Source of the DNA: an uncultured Prevotellaceae bacterium
GTDB taxonomy: Bacteria > Bacteroidota > Bacteroidia > Bacteroidales > Bacteroidaceae
DNA length: 33,254 bases
Direction: 5' to 3'
Assembly: GCA_937900485.1 (NCBI GenBank)
Contig: CALCEL010000073.1
Span: forward strand, 1-33,254
Positions 8,120 to 15,436 of the stretch are shown here, piece by piece. The notes under the pieces were generated by a model. The model was not told the origin of the DNA and did no database searches. It saw nothing but the letters and a program-made list of their open reading frames with translations. The stretch's first letter is position 1; every line of letters begins with the position of its first letter. The translations under genes and the position numbers were made by a program.

Positions 8120-8650
8120 TTATTGTTTCTCTTCTGCTTTCCTCAATATAAGCGTTGTCGCTCCTATGGTTATAATCGCCCCGTCTTCCATGTTGATACG
8201 GTCTGTGTCCCTGAGTATCTCATTCATGTAGAACGTACCGGTGTCGCTTGGAGCGTCTCTCAGTATATATTGAATTTTTCCTTTCTTGTCGCGTTTCACT
8301 GTTATGGCGCAGTGAAAAGTGTCTACACTCGGATCTCTCGTCTCTATCGGTTTGTTGATGCTTGTACCTTTTAGGTATCTTCCGAACTCATTATCCCCGT
8401 AATCGAGTGGGATTACTTGCTTGAAGGCGAACAGATTCTCTACAACCACTATACTGCCATAACTCTCTTTGTATGCGTTCTCGTCAAGTGTCTTCTCCTC
8501 ATGCTTGTCGCTGAGTTTCGATTTTCCAATACGTATGCCAAACTCTTTCTTGCAGTGTTGGCAAACAAACACGAGCGATTGTCCTTCCGTGTATTTTGTC
8601 TCATCGAAGACAATGTGGTTGTCGCATTTTGGACAACGAACTCTTTTCAT
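8120..8650 (-). CDS. zinc-ribbon plus FHA domain protein
   Basis: The 176-residue protein starts with a four-cysteine zinc ribbon: C6-P-K-C9 and C30-Q-H-C33. A forkhead-associated domain follows at roughly 65-172. The FHA marks are visible: G90-R91, the S109...H113 core (DPSVDTFHC) and the loop near DTGTFYMNE. FHA domains bind phosphothreonine peptides, so a Ser/Thr kinase partner is expected from family knowledge, but none is encoded here. No membrane segment or signal is seen. It lies 18 bases after the SPOR gene and 12 before the first AraC gene. This layout suggests, but does not prove, that it links envelope or phosphorylation state to the AraC pair. Confidence 0.85.
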   Translation of the reverse strand: MKRVRCPKCDNHIVFDETKYTEGQSLVFVCQHCKKEFGIRIGKSKLSDKHEEKTLDENAYKESYGSIVVVENLFAFKQVIPLDYGDNEFGRYLKGTSINKPIETRDPSVDTFHCAITVKRDKKGKIQYILRDAPSDTGTFYMNEILRDTDRINMEDGAIITIGATTLILRKAEEKQ

Positions 8651-8668
8651 CGATTTGTTGTTTTTACG

Positions 8669-9766
8669 TTATTTCATCTTTAGAATCCAAGCGTTCTCAA
8701 ATGCTTGATTCACTTTGCGAAGCTCTGCTATTGCGTTTGCTGCTTCTCTGTATGTATCGTAACCAGAATATGTAACTCTGTTCTTGTCTGCTTTTGTGAA
8801 CGTAGCCTCGCTCAGCCCTTGCCTGTTAAGCTCTTCAATGAACATGTTGGCATTTTTCTCGCTGACGCAACTTGCCAATACTATCACGAATTTTTTGTCT
8901 GTAGCTTTTTTCTCTATTCTCTCAGACTTGATTTGTGATGGATTATCTGCCTGTTCATGACTCTTGATTTCCTTGTTGTTTATTTCGACCTCCGCTGGCT
9001 TTGCGCTCCCATCCGGTTGTTTTGGCAAGTCACTTGGTTTGCCTACATAAACAGCGCTGGCTACGCATGTGTCGCTTAACTTGCTGTCAGACTTGAGTGA
9101 AGGAAATGTTATGAGAAAGAACAAGGATGCTGCAACTGCAGCTGCGGCTCCAATCTCAAGCCACCTCTTATGAATCTTTACAGTAATCTCCTCGCGGGCA
9201 TTAGTTTCTTTGACCTGACTTTCTTTCTCGCTGTTCTTGTTATCCTCTGTGCTGTCAGCCAAGTCTTTGCCGTCTGCTTTTTGAATCGGTACTATCGAGG
9301 TTTGTGATAGTGTTCTCCGTATCTCTCTGTCTTTCTTGACTTTGTCTAATTTTATCACCTCGACCGAGTACAATCCATAGAGAGAAGGTGTTAGTATACC
9401 GGACTCTGGTGCGGTAAATGTTATTCCGTCTTCAATACCTTTTGTCAGAGTGCCTATTCCGTTCAGTGTGTACGTTCCGTTGAGCTCCAATTGCCTTCTC
9501 ATCTCATTCACGTCTTTCTCCATCTGCATGTATGCCTCAGGGTATGATGTGTCGTACGCCTGCATGTAAGATTGTGCCAGAAGACCATCATTAAGCGTGA
9601 GCTCCTGATTGAATCCCAAAGTTCTATATGGAGGTAGGAACAACTCATCGTTATTCTCGCCGTATCTGGATGATACTTGATTTGCAATGAATCCTCCAAG
9701 TCCCGGTACAATCACACAATCGTGCTCTAACAACAGAATCTCAATATGTTTACTGAGCGTTATCAT
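8669..9766 (-). CDS. CCDC81-type HU domain protein with membrane anchor and SPOR domain
   Basis: This 365-residue protein has three parts. Residues ~1-140 match the CCDC81-like prokaryotic HU domains of Bacteroidota, starting ITLSKHIEILLLEHDCVIVP with GLGGFIAN at 22-29. One transmembrane helix lies at about 203-222 (AAAAVAASLFFLITF). A SPOR domain at 291-365 (KKFVIVLASC ... NAWILKMK) ends it; SPOR domains bind glycan strands lacking stem peptides at division septa. Linkers at 141-200 and 225-290 are charged and low in complexity. The topology puts the HU-like domain in the cytoplasm and SPOR in the periplasm, which could tie chromosome or cell-cycle state to the septum; this is inference. First gene of the unit that includes FHA and both AraC genes. 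Confidence 0.88.
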   Translation of the reverse strand: MITLSKHIEILLLEHDCVIVPGLGGFIANQVSSRYGENNDELFLPPYRTLGFNQELTLNDGLLAQSYMQAYDTSYPEAYMQMEKDVNEMRRQLELNGTYTLNGIGTLTKGIEDGITFTAPESGILTPSLYGLYSVEVIKLDKVKKDREIRRTLSQTSIVPIQKADGKDLADSTEDNKNSEKESQVKETNAREEITVKIHKRWLEIGAAAAVAASLFFLITFPSLKSDSKLSDTCVASAVYVGKPSDLPKQPDGSAKPAEVEINNKEIKSHEQADNPSQIKSERIEKKATDKKFVIVLASCVSEKNANMFIEELNRQGLSEATFTKADKNRVTYSGYDTYREAANAIAELRKVNQAFENAWILKMK

Positions 9767-9770
9767 GTCG

Positions 9771-9807
9771 CAAATATAACGAATATATTTTTATTGCTGC
9801 AAATATA
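9771..9807 (-). promoter_or_regulatory. two candidate -7 elements upstream of the HU/SPOR gene
   Basis: CAAATATA occurs on the plus strand at 9771-9778 and 9800-9807, giving TATATTTG twice on the minus strand. The distal copy would start transcription near 9793, leaving a 25-30 base leader. The proximal copy would start at or next to the ATG at 9766, making a nearly leaderless message. No strong -33 element accompanies either. Confidence 0.45.
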
Positions 9808-9835
9808 AATGAAATTAATTTTCTTTTTTTGACCT

Positions 9836-9871
9836 AAAAAAAGGATATCCGTTTACTGATATCCTTTTTTT
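9836..9871 (-). terminator. intrinsic terminator after secG
   Basis: A perfect 14-bp stem, 9836-9849 with 9858-9871, encloses an 8-base loop. The arms carry seven A's and seven T's at the base, so it can work on both strands. It separates the sigma-54 activator/secG unit from the HU/SPOR unit. A weaker hairpin (9888-9892 with 9900-9904) lies just before it. Confidence 0.9.
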
Positions 9872-9913
9872 ATTTTTCATATATTTTAACCGTTTTTGCC
9901 GGTTTTTTATATG

Positions 9914-10234
9914 CTAGTTTTGCTGTGTTGCAGGGAATGTAGGAGTGTTTGACGCATCTGTTGACTGCTGTCCTTGTGTACTAATCTCAATAGGTGTTTC
10001 CTCTACTGTTGTCTTTGGAACGAAAGCTGCAGAGATAACGCTGAGCAATACCATTGAGATGGCAAGACCCCATGTCGCTTTTTCAAGGAAGTCAGTTGTC
10101 TTTCTGACACCCATAAGGTTATTATGAGCGGAGAAGCTTGATGCGAGACCTACACCTTTTGACTCTTGAATTAAAACAATTCCGCACATCAGTACTGATG
10201 CGAAAATTAAGATTCCTATTACTGCTAAATACAT
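9914..10234 (-). CDS. secG: preprotein translocase subunit SecG
   Basis: The 106-residue membrane protein is SecG, the small accessory subunit of the SecYEG channel. It has the family pattern of two transmembrane helices: residues ~2-22 (LAVIGILIFASVLMCGIVLIQ) and ~52-72, joined by a loop containing QESKGVGLASSFSAHNN, the conserved G-G-L/F-type segment. A Thr/Pro/Gln-rich tail of about 30 residues extends past the second helix, as in other Bacteroidota. It is the last gene of a unit with the sigma-54 activator, lptE and a hypothetical protein, 17 bases after the previous stop, and a strong terminator follows. Confidence 0.93.
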   Translation of the reverse strand: MYLAVIGILIFASVLMCGIVLIQESKGVGLASSFSAHNNLMGVRKTTDFLEKATWGLAISMVLLSVISAAFVPKTTVEETPIEISTQGQQSTDASNTPTFPATQQN

Positions 10235-10251
10235 TTTTATTTTATTTTTAT

Positions 10252-10983
10252 TTATCTGTTGGATGTAATTATTTCAAGCAAATTAATCTGAGTCGCAAAG
10301 TTAGATTTTTTTTCTGGATTATTCAAGCAAATTTTCTTTAATATTTCAAGCGCAAGGTTATATTTTCCTTGTTTTATGTAGATATTCACCATTCCTTCCG
10401 TATAAATCTCTTCTTCCTCATTTGACAATTCGGGTGACGTGAAATCTTTGTCCTCTGGTAAGTCTTTCATCTCAACTCTTTGTTTTCCTTTTGTCTCCTC
10501 AATGAAGTTGTCGATGAGGTGTGCTCCTTTCAGTTTCTTTCTGTTTCCGTCTTTGTCGCTGTCCGTGTTGGTGCTCTCGTCATCTTTTTGGAGTAGGAAA
10601 GCGGCATAGTCAGTCGTCAGGTCTACGATAGACGGTTTCTGTTCCTCGTTCTTTGCTTGGCTTAGGAATGAGTCTATCAGTGATATTGTCCTGTTACTGT
10701 CTGTCTCTGTCTCGATATCTATGTTTGCAGTCTGTGTCACGTTGCTTAACTCATAGTGCGTGCCTTCACTGAAGGCAAACAGTGTTGACCTGTCTGGGAC
10801 GAACACGCTGCCTTTTTTTAACTCTGTACCGAAGTCGGATGAATGTAAATGATACAGGTTGCGTATATATAGTATTCTGGCGACTTGGAAGAACGGATAT
10901 TTGTCTATGAGTTCTTTGAGTTGCGGCAACGTCTCCTCGTTGAGTTTCTCAGGGTGCTCCATTAATTCTGTTATATCTGCCAT
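10252..10983 (-). CDS. conserved hypothetical protein between lptE and secG
   Basis: The 243-residue soluble protein has no signal peptide or membrane helix. Residues ~1-45 are helical (LPQLKELIDKYPFFQVARIL). The middle (85-175) is acidic, Ser/Thr/Asp-rich and probably disordered, and the C-terminal ~45 residues (YTEGMVNIYIKQGKYNLALE) look like one tetratricopeptide-type helix pair. Its place between lptE and secG suggests a role in envelope biogenesis or as an adaptor, but no function can be assigned. Gaps to its neighbours are 12 and 17 bases, so it is co-transcribed with them. Confidence 0.75.
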   Translation of the reverse strand: MADITELMEHPEKLNEETLPQLKELIDKYPFFQVARILYIRNLYHLHSSDFGTELKKGSVFVPDRSTLFAFSEGTHYELSNVTQTANIDIETETDSNRTISLIDSFLSQAKNEEQKPSIVDLTTDYAAFLLQKDDESTNTDSDKDGNRKKLKGAHLIDNFIEETKGKQRVEMKDLPEDKDFTSPELSNEEEEIYTEGMVNIYIKQGKYNLALEILKKICLNNPEKKSNFATQINLLEIITSNR

Positions 10984-10995
10984 CTTTCCTTTGTT

Positions 10996-11517
10996 TTACC
11001 AGTTTGCTACTGTTGTGTTGAATATTTGATCGACGATGTCGTCTATCATCTCTTGCACTAAAGTTTCTTGTACTGACGTCAGAGATTGTGTGGCGTCGTA
11101 TTCTGCTGTTGCGCTGAATCTTTGCTCGAAGTCCTCATTGTGCTGCTTGGTGTTCGTGAATCTTACGTTCACAGCCATCTTGAGCTGAACCTGTGCAGAA
11201 TATCCGTCTGATGACACGCTCTTGTTTGTCTGGCTATATTCTACGATTTCGCCTTCTAATTGTAAGTCACCGTTTCTCTTAAGAACTTTGAGTTTTGTTT
11301 TCTGCGCATATGCGTCACTTAGACTGTTATAGAACATAGACTCCATTGGTGCCCATACGTAAGCACATCGTATAGGGAATTTGTCCAGGCTTATAGTCTT
11401 TGTTTTGTTGTAATCAATACTTGAGCCGTTAAGACTAAATCTTGGTATGCACGAGTGAAGTGTTGTTATCATCACTGTGCAAATGACGAAAGCCAATGCT
11501 TTATAAATCGATGCCAT
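10996..11517 (-). CDS. lptE: LptE-like LPS assembly lipoprotein
   Basis: The start at 11517 gives a 173-residue protein with a lipoprotein signal: MASIYKALAFVICTVMITT then the lipobox LHSC with lipidated C23. A longer in-frame start at 11565 would bury the signal behind 16 charged residues and is rejected. The mature part matches the Bacteroidota LptE-like family (FSLNGSSIDY, then a beta-rich region), the plug and partner of LptD in placing lipopolysaccharide in the outer membrane. It overlaps the end of the sigma-54 activator gene by 17 bases, indicating translational coupling. LptE sequences diverge strongly, so the call rests on signal, size, short motifs and context with secG. Confidence 0.82.
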   Translation of the reverse strand: MASIYKALAFVICTVMITTLHSCIPRFSLNGSSIDYNKTKTISLDKFPIRCAYVWAPMESMFYNSLSDAYAQKTKLKVLKRNGDLQLEGEIVEYSQTNKSVSSDGYSAQVQLKMAVNVRFTNTKQHNEDFEQRFSATAEYDATQSLTSVQETLVQEMIDDIVDQIFNTTVANW

Positions 11518-12796
11518 ACTCTTTGATCTTTCTGTATAAAGTTCTTTCTGACAGTCCAAGTTCATTTGATGTTTTTTTTCTGCTTCTGTTATTTCGTTTC
11601 AGTGCTTCGATTATTTTCATCTTCTCAATCTCTTTTATCGTCAACGGCGTCTCTATTATGGAGTCTTGTATGGGTTCAACGTAATGAGGCTCGTGAGGCT
11701 GTTGTGCCGGTGTTGATTTTACTGACGTGATTTTTATTCCGTTGTCAGTGTTGAATGATATGTCGTTGTCTGTAATCTCAGCGCTTGTTATCTCATTAGT
11801 GTCTACGTATTGTTCTCTTTTTATCTGGTTTGAACTTTGTTGTTGTGGAGTGACGTTCCTGATATTGCTTCTCACATATGCTTTTAGTTCTGTCATCTCA
11901 TCACCAATCTTCTTTAACAAGTGAAAAAGTATCTCTCTCTCATTTTCGTAAGAGTGTGCTCCATTTCCGTTCTTGTTTGTGAGTACCAGTCCTCCCTCGT
12001 TATTGTCGTTGGTAACTCCGAAGTGTCTGAGGATCTCACTGTTTATTTCTCTCTCGTGGCTTATGATGCTTATCTGCTCAGTCAGGTTGCGTAGTTGCCT
12101 GATGTTGCCCGGCCATTTGTATGCGAGTAGTAGCTCTTTTGCGTCATCTGTGAGTCTGATAGGTTCACGTCTGTATTTCTCGGATATATCGATGGCGAAT
12201 TTTCTGAATAGCATCTCTATGTCCCGCCCTCTTTCTCGCAGAGGAGGAAGTGAGATGGGAATGGTGTTAAGTCTGTAATACAGGTCCTCGCGAAATTTCC
12301 CCTCTCTTATAGCTTTTTGCATATTCACGTTTGTGGCCGCTACGATTCTGACGTCTGTTTTCCTTACCTCGCTTTCGCCCACACGTATATATTCACCAGT
12401 TTCGAGGACTCGTAGTAGTCTTGCTTGAGTTGCCATAGGCAATTCCCCGACTTCATCTAGAAATAATGTTCCTTTGTTAGCCGCTCCGAAGTATCCTTCT
12501 CTTTCTCCTATTGCGCCAGTGAAAGCGCCTTTGGCGTGTCCAAAAAGCTCGGAGTCGATTGTGCCTTCAGGAATTGACCCACAGTTTATGGCGAAATATT
12601 TGTTGTGCTTTCTTGTTGAGTTGTCGTGAATTACCTTTGGAATGACCTCTTTGCCAACTCCGCTCTCTCCAATAATCAACACGGACAAGTCGGTGGGAGC
12701 CACCTGTACCGCAATGTCTAAGGCACGGTTTAGTCCGTCGGAATTACCCACAATGCTGTAGCGTTGTTTTATTTGTTGAATATTGTTTGAGTCCAT
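11501..12796 (-). CDS. sigma-54-dependent activator lacking an N-terminal sensor domain
   Basis: The 431-residue protein is a bacterial enhancer-binding protein. The AAA+ domain begins almost at the N-terminus: Walker A GESGVGKE at 43-50, the sigma-54 contact loop GAFTGA at 90-95, and Walker B LFLDEVGE at 111-118. R-finger regions and FREDLYYRLN follow. After a variable linker (~275-375, rich in Asn, Thr and Gln) a Fis-type helix-turn-helix lies at about 390-428 (NNRSRKKTSNELGLSERTLY). There is no receiver, GAF or PAS domain, so control must be by expression, a partner, or the linker. First gene of a unit with lptE, a hypothetical protein and secG, with a -7 element just upstream. Confidence 0.93.
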   Translation of the reverse strand: MDSNNIQQIKQRYSIVGNSDGLNRALDIAVQVAPTDLSVLIIGESGVGKEVIPKVIHDNSTRKHNKYFAINCGSIPEGTIDSELFGHAKGAFTGAIGEREGYFGAANKGTLFLDEVGELPMATQARLLRVLETGEYIRVGESEVRKTDVRIVAATNVNMQKAIREGKFREDLYYRLNTIPISLPPLRERGRDIEMLFRKFAIDISEKYRREPIRLTDDAKELLLAYKWPGNIRQLRNLTEQISIISHEREINSEILRHFGVTNDNNEGGLVLTNKNGNGAHSYENEREILFHLLKKIGDEMTELKAYVRSNIRNVTPQQQSSNQIKREQYVDTNEITSAEITDNDISFNTDNGIKITSVKSTPAQQPHEPHYVEPIQDSIIETPLTIKEIEKMKIIEALKRNNRSRKKTSNELGLSERTLYRKIKEYGIDL

Positions 12797-12825
12797 AAGC
12801 CTGTTATTCTTACTAAATAGGATAT

Positions 12826-12856
12826 CAAAGGTACGCTTTTTTGTTTTACGTACAAT
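12826..12856 (-). promoter_or_regulatory. promoter of the sigma-54 activator/lptE/secG unit
   Basis: On the minus strand the -7 element TACCTTTG covers 12833-12826 and a -33-like ATTG covers 12856-12853, 19 bases apart. Transcription should begin near 12819, about 20 bases before the ATG. This is a housekeeping-type promoter; no sigma-54 -24/-12 site is visible. Confidence 0.65.
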
Positions 12857-12877
12857 GTCAAATTGTCAGATTTTTGC

Positions 12878-13528
12878 CTATATCGAAGGGAAATAAGGGT
12901 TGTTGTCACATTCCCATCCGATGCTTGTTTTGCCTCCGTGTCCGGGGTATACCTCCGTGTTTCTTGGAAGTTCGCTGAGTCTTTGCAAACTGTTCATCAT
13001 GTCGCTGGTGCTACTGCCACTCAAGTCTGTCCTTCCTATCGAGTTTTGAAATAATGTGTCTCCAGAGAATAGTACATTTTCTGACTCGCAGTAAAGACAG
13101 ATTGAACCAGGGCTATGTCCTGGCGTTTGTATTACGCTCATGTCATGCTCACCGAAGCTTATGTTGTCTCCGTCCTTTAGCGCTCTTGCTATAGATGGCA
13201 GAGTGGGGATGTTGAAGTCCTGTCCGAAAAACATGCGTATCTGTCCGTCAAGGTCATCATAAAGAAACTTGTCAGAGATGCATGCTTCGGGGCTTATTCC
13301 TAAATCATCATACACAAATGGTATTCCCATAATGTGATCGAAATGAAGATGAGTGTTAAGCATGTGAGTAATCACGATATTATTATCGTCTATATACCTT
13401 TTTATCTCTTTCCATTCCTTAACAGAAAAACAACCACAGTCAATGATAACTCCTTCCTTTGTGTCATCGTGTACTATGTAACAGTTTTCGCTTATGGGAT
13501 TTACTCTGAATATTTTTATATTGAGCAT
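12878..13528 (-). CDS. metallo-beta-lactamase fold hydrolase (glyoxalase II-like)
   Basis: The start at 13528 gives 216 residues beginning MLNIKIFRVNPISENCYIV, the usual N-terminus of this group. A longer frame runs back into rsmG without family similarity. The metal ligands are in place: H60-L-H62-F-D64-H65, H138 (TPGHSPGS), D157 (FSGDTLF) and H197 (YPGHG). These define a two-metal hydrolase of the glyoxalase II/YcbL type, probably a cytoplasmic thioesterase acting on S-lactoylglutathione-like or other thioesters; the true substrate is unknown. It is the last gene after purT and rsmG, 73 bases past rsmG. Confidence 0.88.
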   Translation of the reverse strand: MLNIKIFRVNPISENCYIVHDDTKEGVIIDCGCFSVKEWKEIKRYIDDNNIVITHMLNTHLHFDHIMGIPFVYDDLGISPEACISDKFLYDDLDGQIRMFFGQDFNIPTLPSIARALKDGDNISFGEHDMSVIQTPGHSPGSICLYCESENVLFSGDTLFQNSIGRTDLSGSSTSDMMNSLQRLSELPRNTEVYPGHGGKTSIGWECDNNPYFPSI

Positions 13529-13601
13529 ATATATTATATATAAGGTGTAAGAGGACATGTATTGTTTTACGGATAAGTGTTCTGTGAAATACCGTTTTTG
13601 T

Positions 13602-14231
13602 CTATCCGATTTTCGGACCGCACAATACAACCTTCTTTGTCGTGAAGTATTCTTCTTCAAAGTAATCGGACAGTTCCCACACTGTGCATATGTTACGCAT
13701 GGTGGCAATCTCGTTGTTTAGCTCGCCGCCTTTTAGCGCAATAATCCCATTAGGCAGTCCGTTGTGCATTTCCTTCGATAAGTTTTTTCTCGCCACTTTC
13801 ACCAAGTCTATCATTGGCATGACTGCTCTTGTGACCACAAAGTCATATTTGTCTTTAATATCCTCAACTCTTGAGTGGCTGAAAGTGGTGTTTTTCAGTC
13901 CAATGGCATTGGAGACCTCGTTAGCTACACGTACTTTCTTGCCGATGCTGTCCACGAGGTGAAAGTCTGTCTCCGGAAACATTATGGCGAGAGGTATTCC
14001 GGGAAATCCTCCACCAGTTCCCAGGTCGAGTACTCTTGTGCCTGGTTTGAAATTTATAATCTTAGCAATTCCAAGGCTGTGCAGGACGTGGTGCTCATAC
14101 AGATTCTGTATGTCTTTGCGTGAGATGACGTTAATCTTTGAGTTCCAGTCATTATAAAGAGGCTCAAGCTGAGTGAATTGCTCAGCTTGAACTTCTGTTA
14201 TGTTTTGAAAATATTTCTTAATGATTTCCAT
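13602..14231 (-). CDS. rsmG: 16S rRNA (guanine-527-N7) methyltransferase RsmG
   Basis: The 209-residue enzyme transfers a methyl group from S-adenosylmethionine to N7 of G527 in 16S rRNA. The SAM-binding motif is VLDLGTGGGFPG at 67-78, followed by FHLVDSIGKK and then VVTRAVMPM, all characteristic of RsmG (GidB). Size is standard. Its start overlaps the end of purT by 14 bases, implying coupled translation. Loss of this gene gives low-level streptomycin resistance in other bacteria; the copy here looks intact. Confidence 0.95.
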   Translation of the reverse strand: MEIIKKYFQNITEVQAEQFTQLEPLYNDWNSKINVISRKDIQNLYEHHVLHSLGIAKIINFKPGTRVLDLGTGGGFPGIPLAIMFPETDFHLVDSIGKKVRVANEVSNAIGLKNTTFSHSRVEDIKDKYDFVVTRAVMPMIDLVKVARKNLSKEMHNGLPNGIIALKGGELNNEIATMRNICTVWELSDYFEEEYFTTKKVVLCGPKIG

Positions 14232-15393
14232 CCGTTATTTTTACTTTTGAAGCGGCGTCTTTACATTTGTCTCTTAATGCGTTTAGATCTCCGTCCTTTT
14301 GGTCGTAACATACTACAACGCCCATACGTCGTCCAGGGTGTGCCACTGGTTTACCGAATATGCGCAGGTATGTGTTAGTGTAGGCAGTTACCGACTCTAA
14401 TCCTGTGTAGTCTGGATTGTCAGTCTCTATCTCAGACAATATAACAGCACTTGCACCTATTTTCTCCTGCGTTATTTCTGGAATTGGCAGTCCTAACACG
14501 GCGCGGCAGTGAAGTTCGAATTCACTAAGGTTTTGTGTGCCGGCTAATGTAACCATACCTGTGTCGTGTGGCCTTGGGGACAACTCAGAGAAATATACAC
14601 CCTCAGACTCGCTGATAAAGAATTCCACGCCCCAGATACCTGCTCCGGTAAGTGCCTTGGTCACTTCGGCAGCCATTCTTTGTGCTTCCTGCAGGTGCTC
14701 CTTTTTCATCTTTACAGGTTGGAAACTCTCGCGGTAGTCGCCGCCTTTCTGCACGTGTCCAATAGGTCCGCAGAACAAAGTCTCGCCATTCTGTTGTGTT
14801 ACCGTGAGTAAAGTAATCTCGTAATCGAAATTCACGAATTGCTCTACGATTACCTCCTTTATATCGCCTCTGGCACCTTCCGCGGCGCATCGCCAAGCTT
14901 TTTCCAGTTCATCTGCGGAGTCCACCTTGCTCTGTCCGTGTCCTGATGATGACATCAGCGGCTTGACGATGAATGGATATCCGATCTCCTCCGCTACCTT
15001 CTTGAACTCCTCGAAGGTCTTCGCATACTTGTAGTTTGCGGTTTTCAGGCCAAGCTCTGTGTGAGCCAGCTCTCTTATCGACTTGCGGTTCATGGTGAAG
15101 TTGACAGCTCTGGCACTTGGCACAACCTTTATGCCTTGCTCCTCGAACTCGTACAGGATCTCTGTGCGTATCGCCTCGATTTCTGGAACAATAATGTCAG
15201 GCATATGTCTTTTTACAGCAGCCTTTAGAGCTTCGCCGTCAAGCATTGAGAAAACCTCACGTTCATCGGCTACTTGCATGGCTGGGGCGTTATTGTAGGA
15301 GTCACAGGCAATAACGTATTGCCCTTTTCTTTTGCAGGCGATGACAAACTCTTTTCCGAGCTCACCGCTACCGAGTAACATAATTTTTTTCAT
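14218..15393 (-). CDS. purT: formate-dependent phosphoribosylglycinamide formyltransferase PurT
   Basis: The 391-residue ATP-grasp enzyme makes formyl-GAR from GAR, formate and ATP in purine synthesis, a folate-independent alternative to PurN. Motifs: GSGELGKE at 8-15 in the N-terminal domain, YPFIVKPLMSSSGHGQSKV in the ATP-binding region, GVEFFISESEGVYFSELSPR with the Mg-binding glutamates, and RPHDTGMVT near 280. Length agrees with the family. It follows DUF4301 with a 43-base gap that holds no clear promoter, and overlaps rsmG at its end, so a DUF4301-purT-rsmG-hydrolase transcript is likely. Confidence 0.96.
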   Translation of the reverse strand: MKKIMLLGSGELGKEFVIACKRKGQYVIACDSYNNAPAMQVADEREVFSMLDGEALKAAVKRHMPDIIVPEIEAIRTEILYEFEEQGIKVVPSARAVNFTMNRKSIRELAHTELGLKTANYKYAKTFEEFKKVAEEIGYPFIVKPLMSSSGHGQSKVDSADELEKAWRCAAEGARGDIKEVIVEQFVNFDYEITLLTVTQQNGETLFCGPIGHVQKGGDYRESFQPVKMKKEHLQEAQRMAAEVTKALTGAGIWGVEFFISESEGVYFSELSPRPHDTGMVTLAGTQNLSEFELHCRAVLGLPIPEITQEKIGASAVILSEIETDNPDYTGLESVTAYTNTYLRIFGKPVAHPGRRMGVVVCYDQKDGDLNALRDKCKDAASKVKITDGNH

Positions 15394-15436
15394 CGGATAT
15401 CTATTTGTTGAACTTTAATTCACAGTCGTGTGATTG

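Noticed and set aside
11518..11565. Longer start for the LptE-like lipoprotein
   Set aside because: It would put 16 charged residues before an otherwise perfect lipoprotein signal and lies fully inside the sigma-54 activator gene.
12834..12877. Terminator after the metallo-hydrolase gene
   Set aside because: T-rich sequence is present but no stable stem could be found; the stretch is better explained as the -33 region of the next promoter.
13529..13708. 60-residue N-terminal extension of the metallo-hydrolase
   Set aside because: It overlaps rsmG on the same strand, has no family similarity, and the internal ATG at 13528 gives the standard N-terminus.
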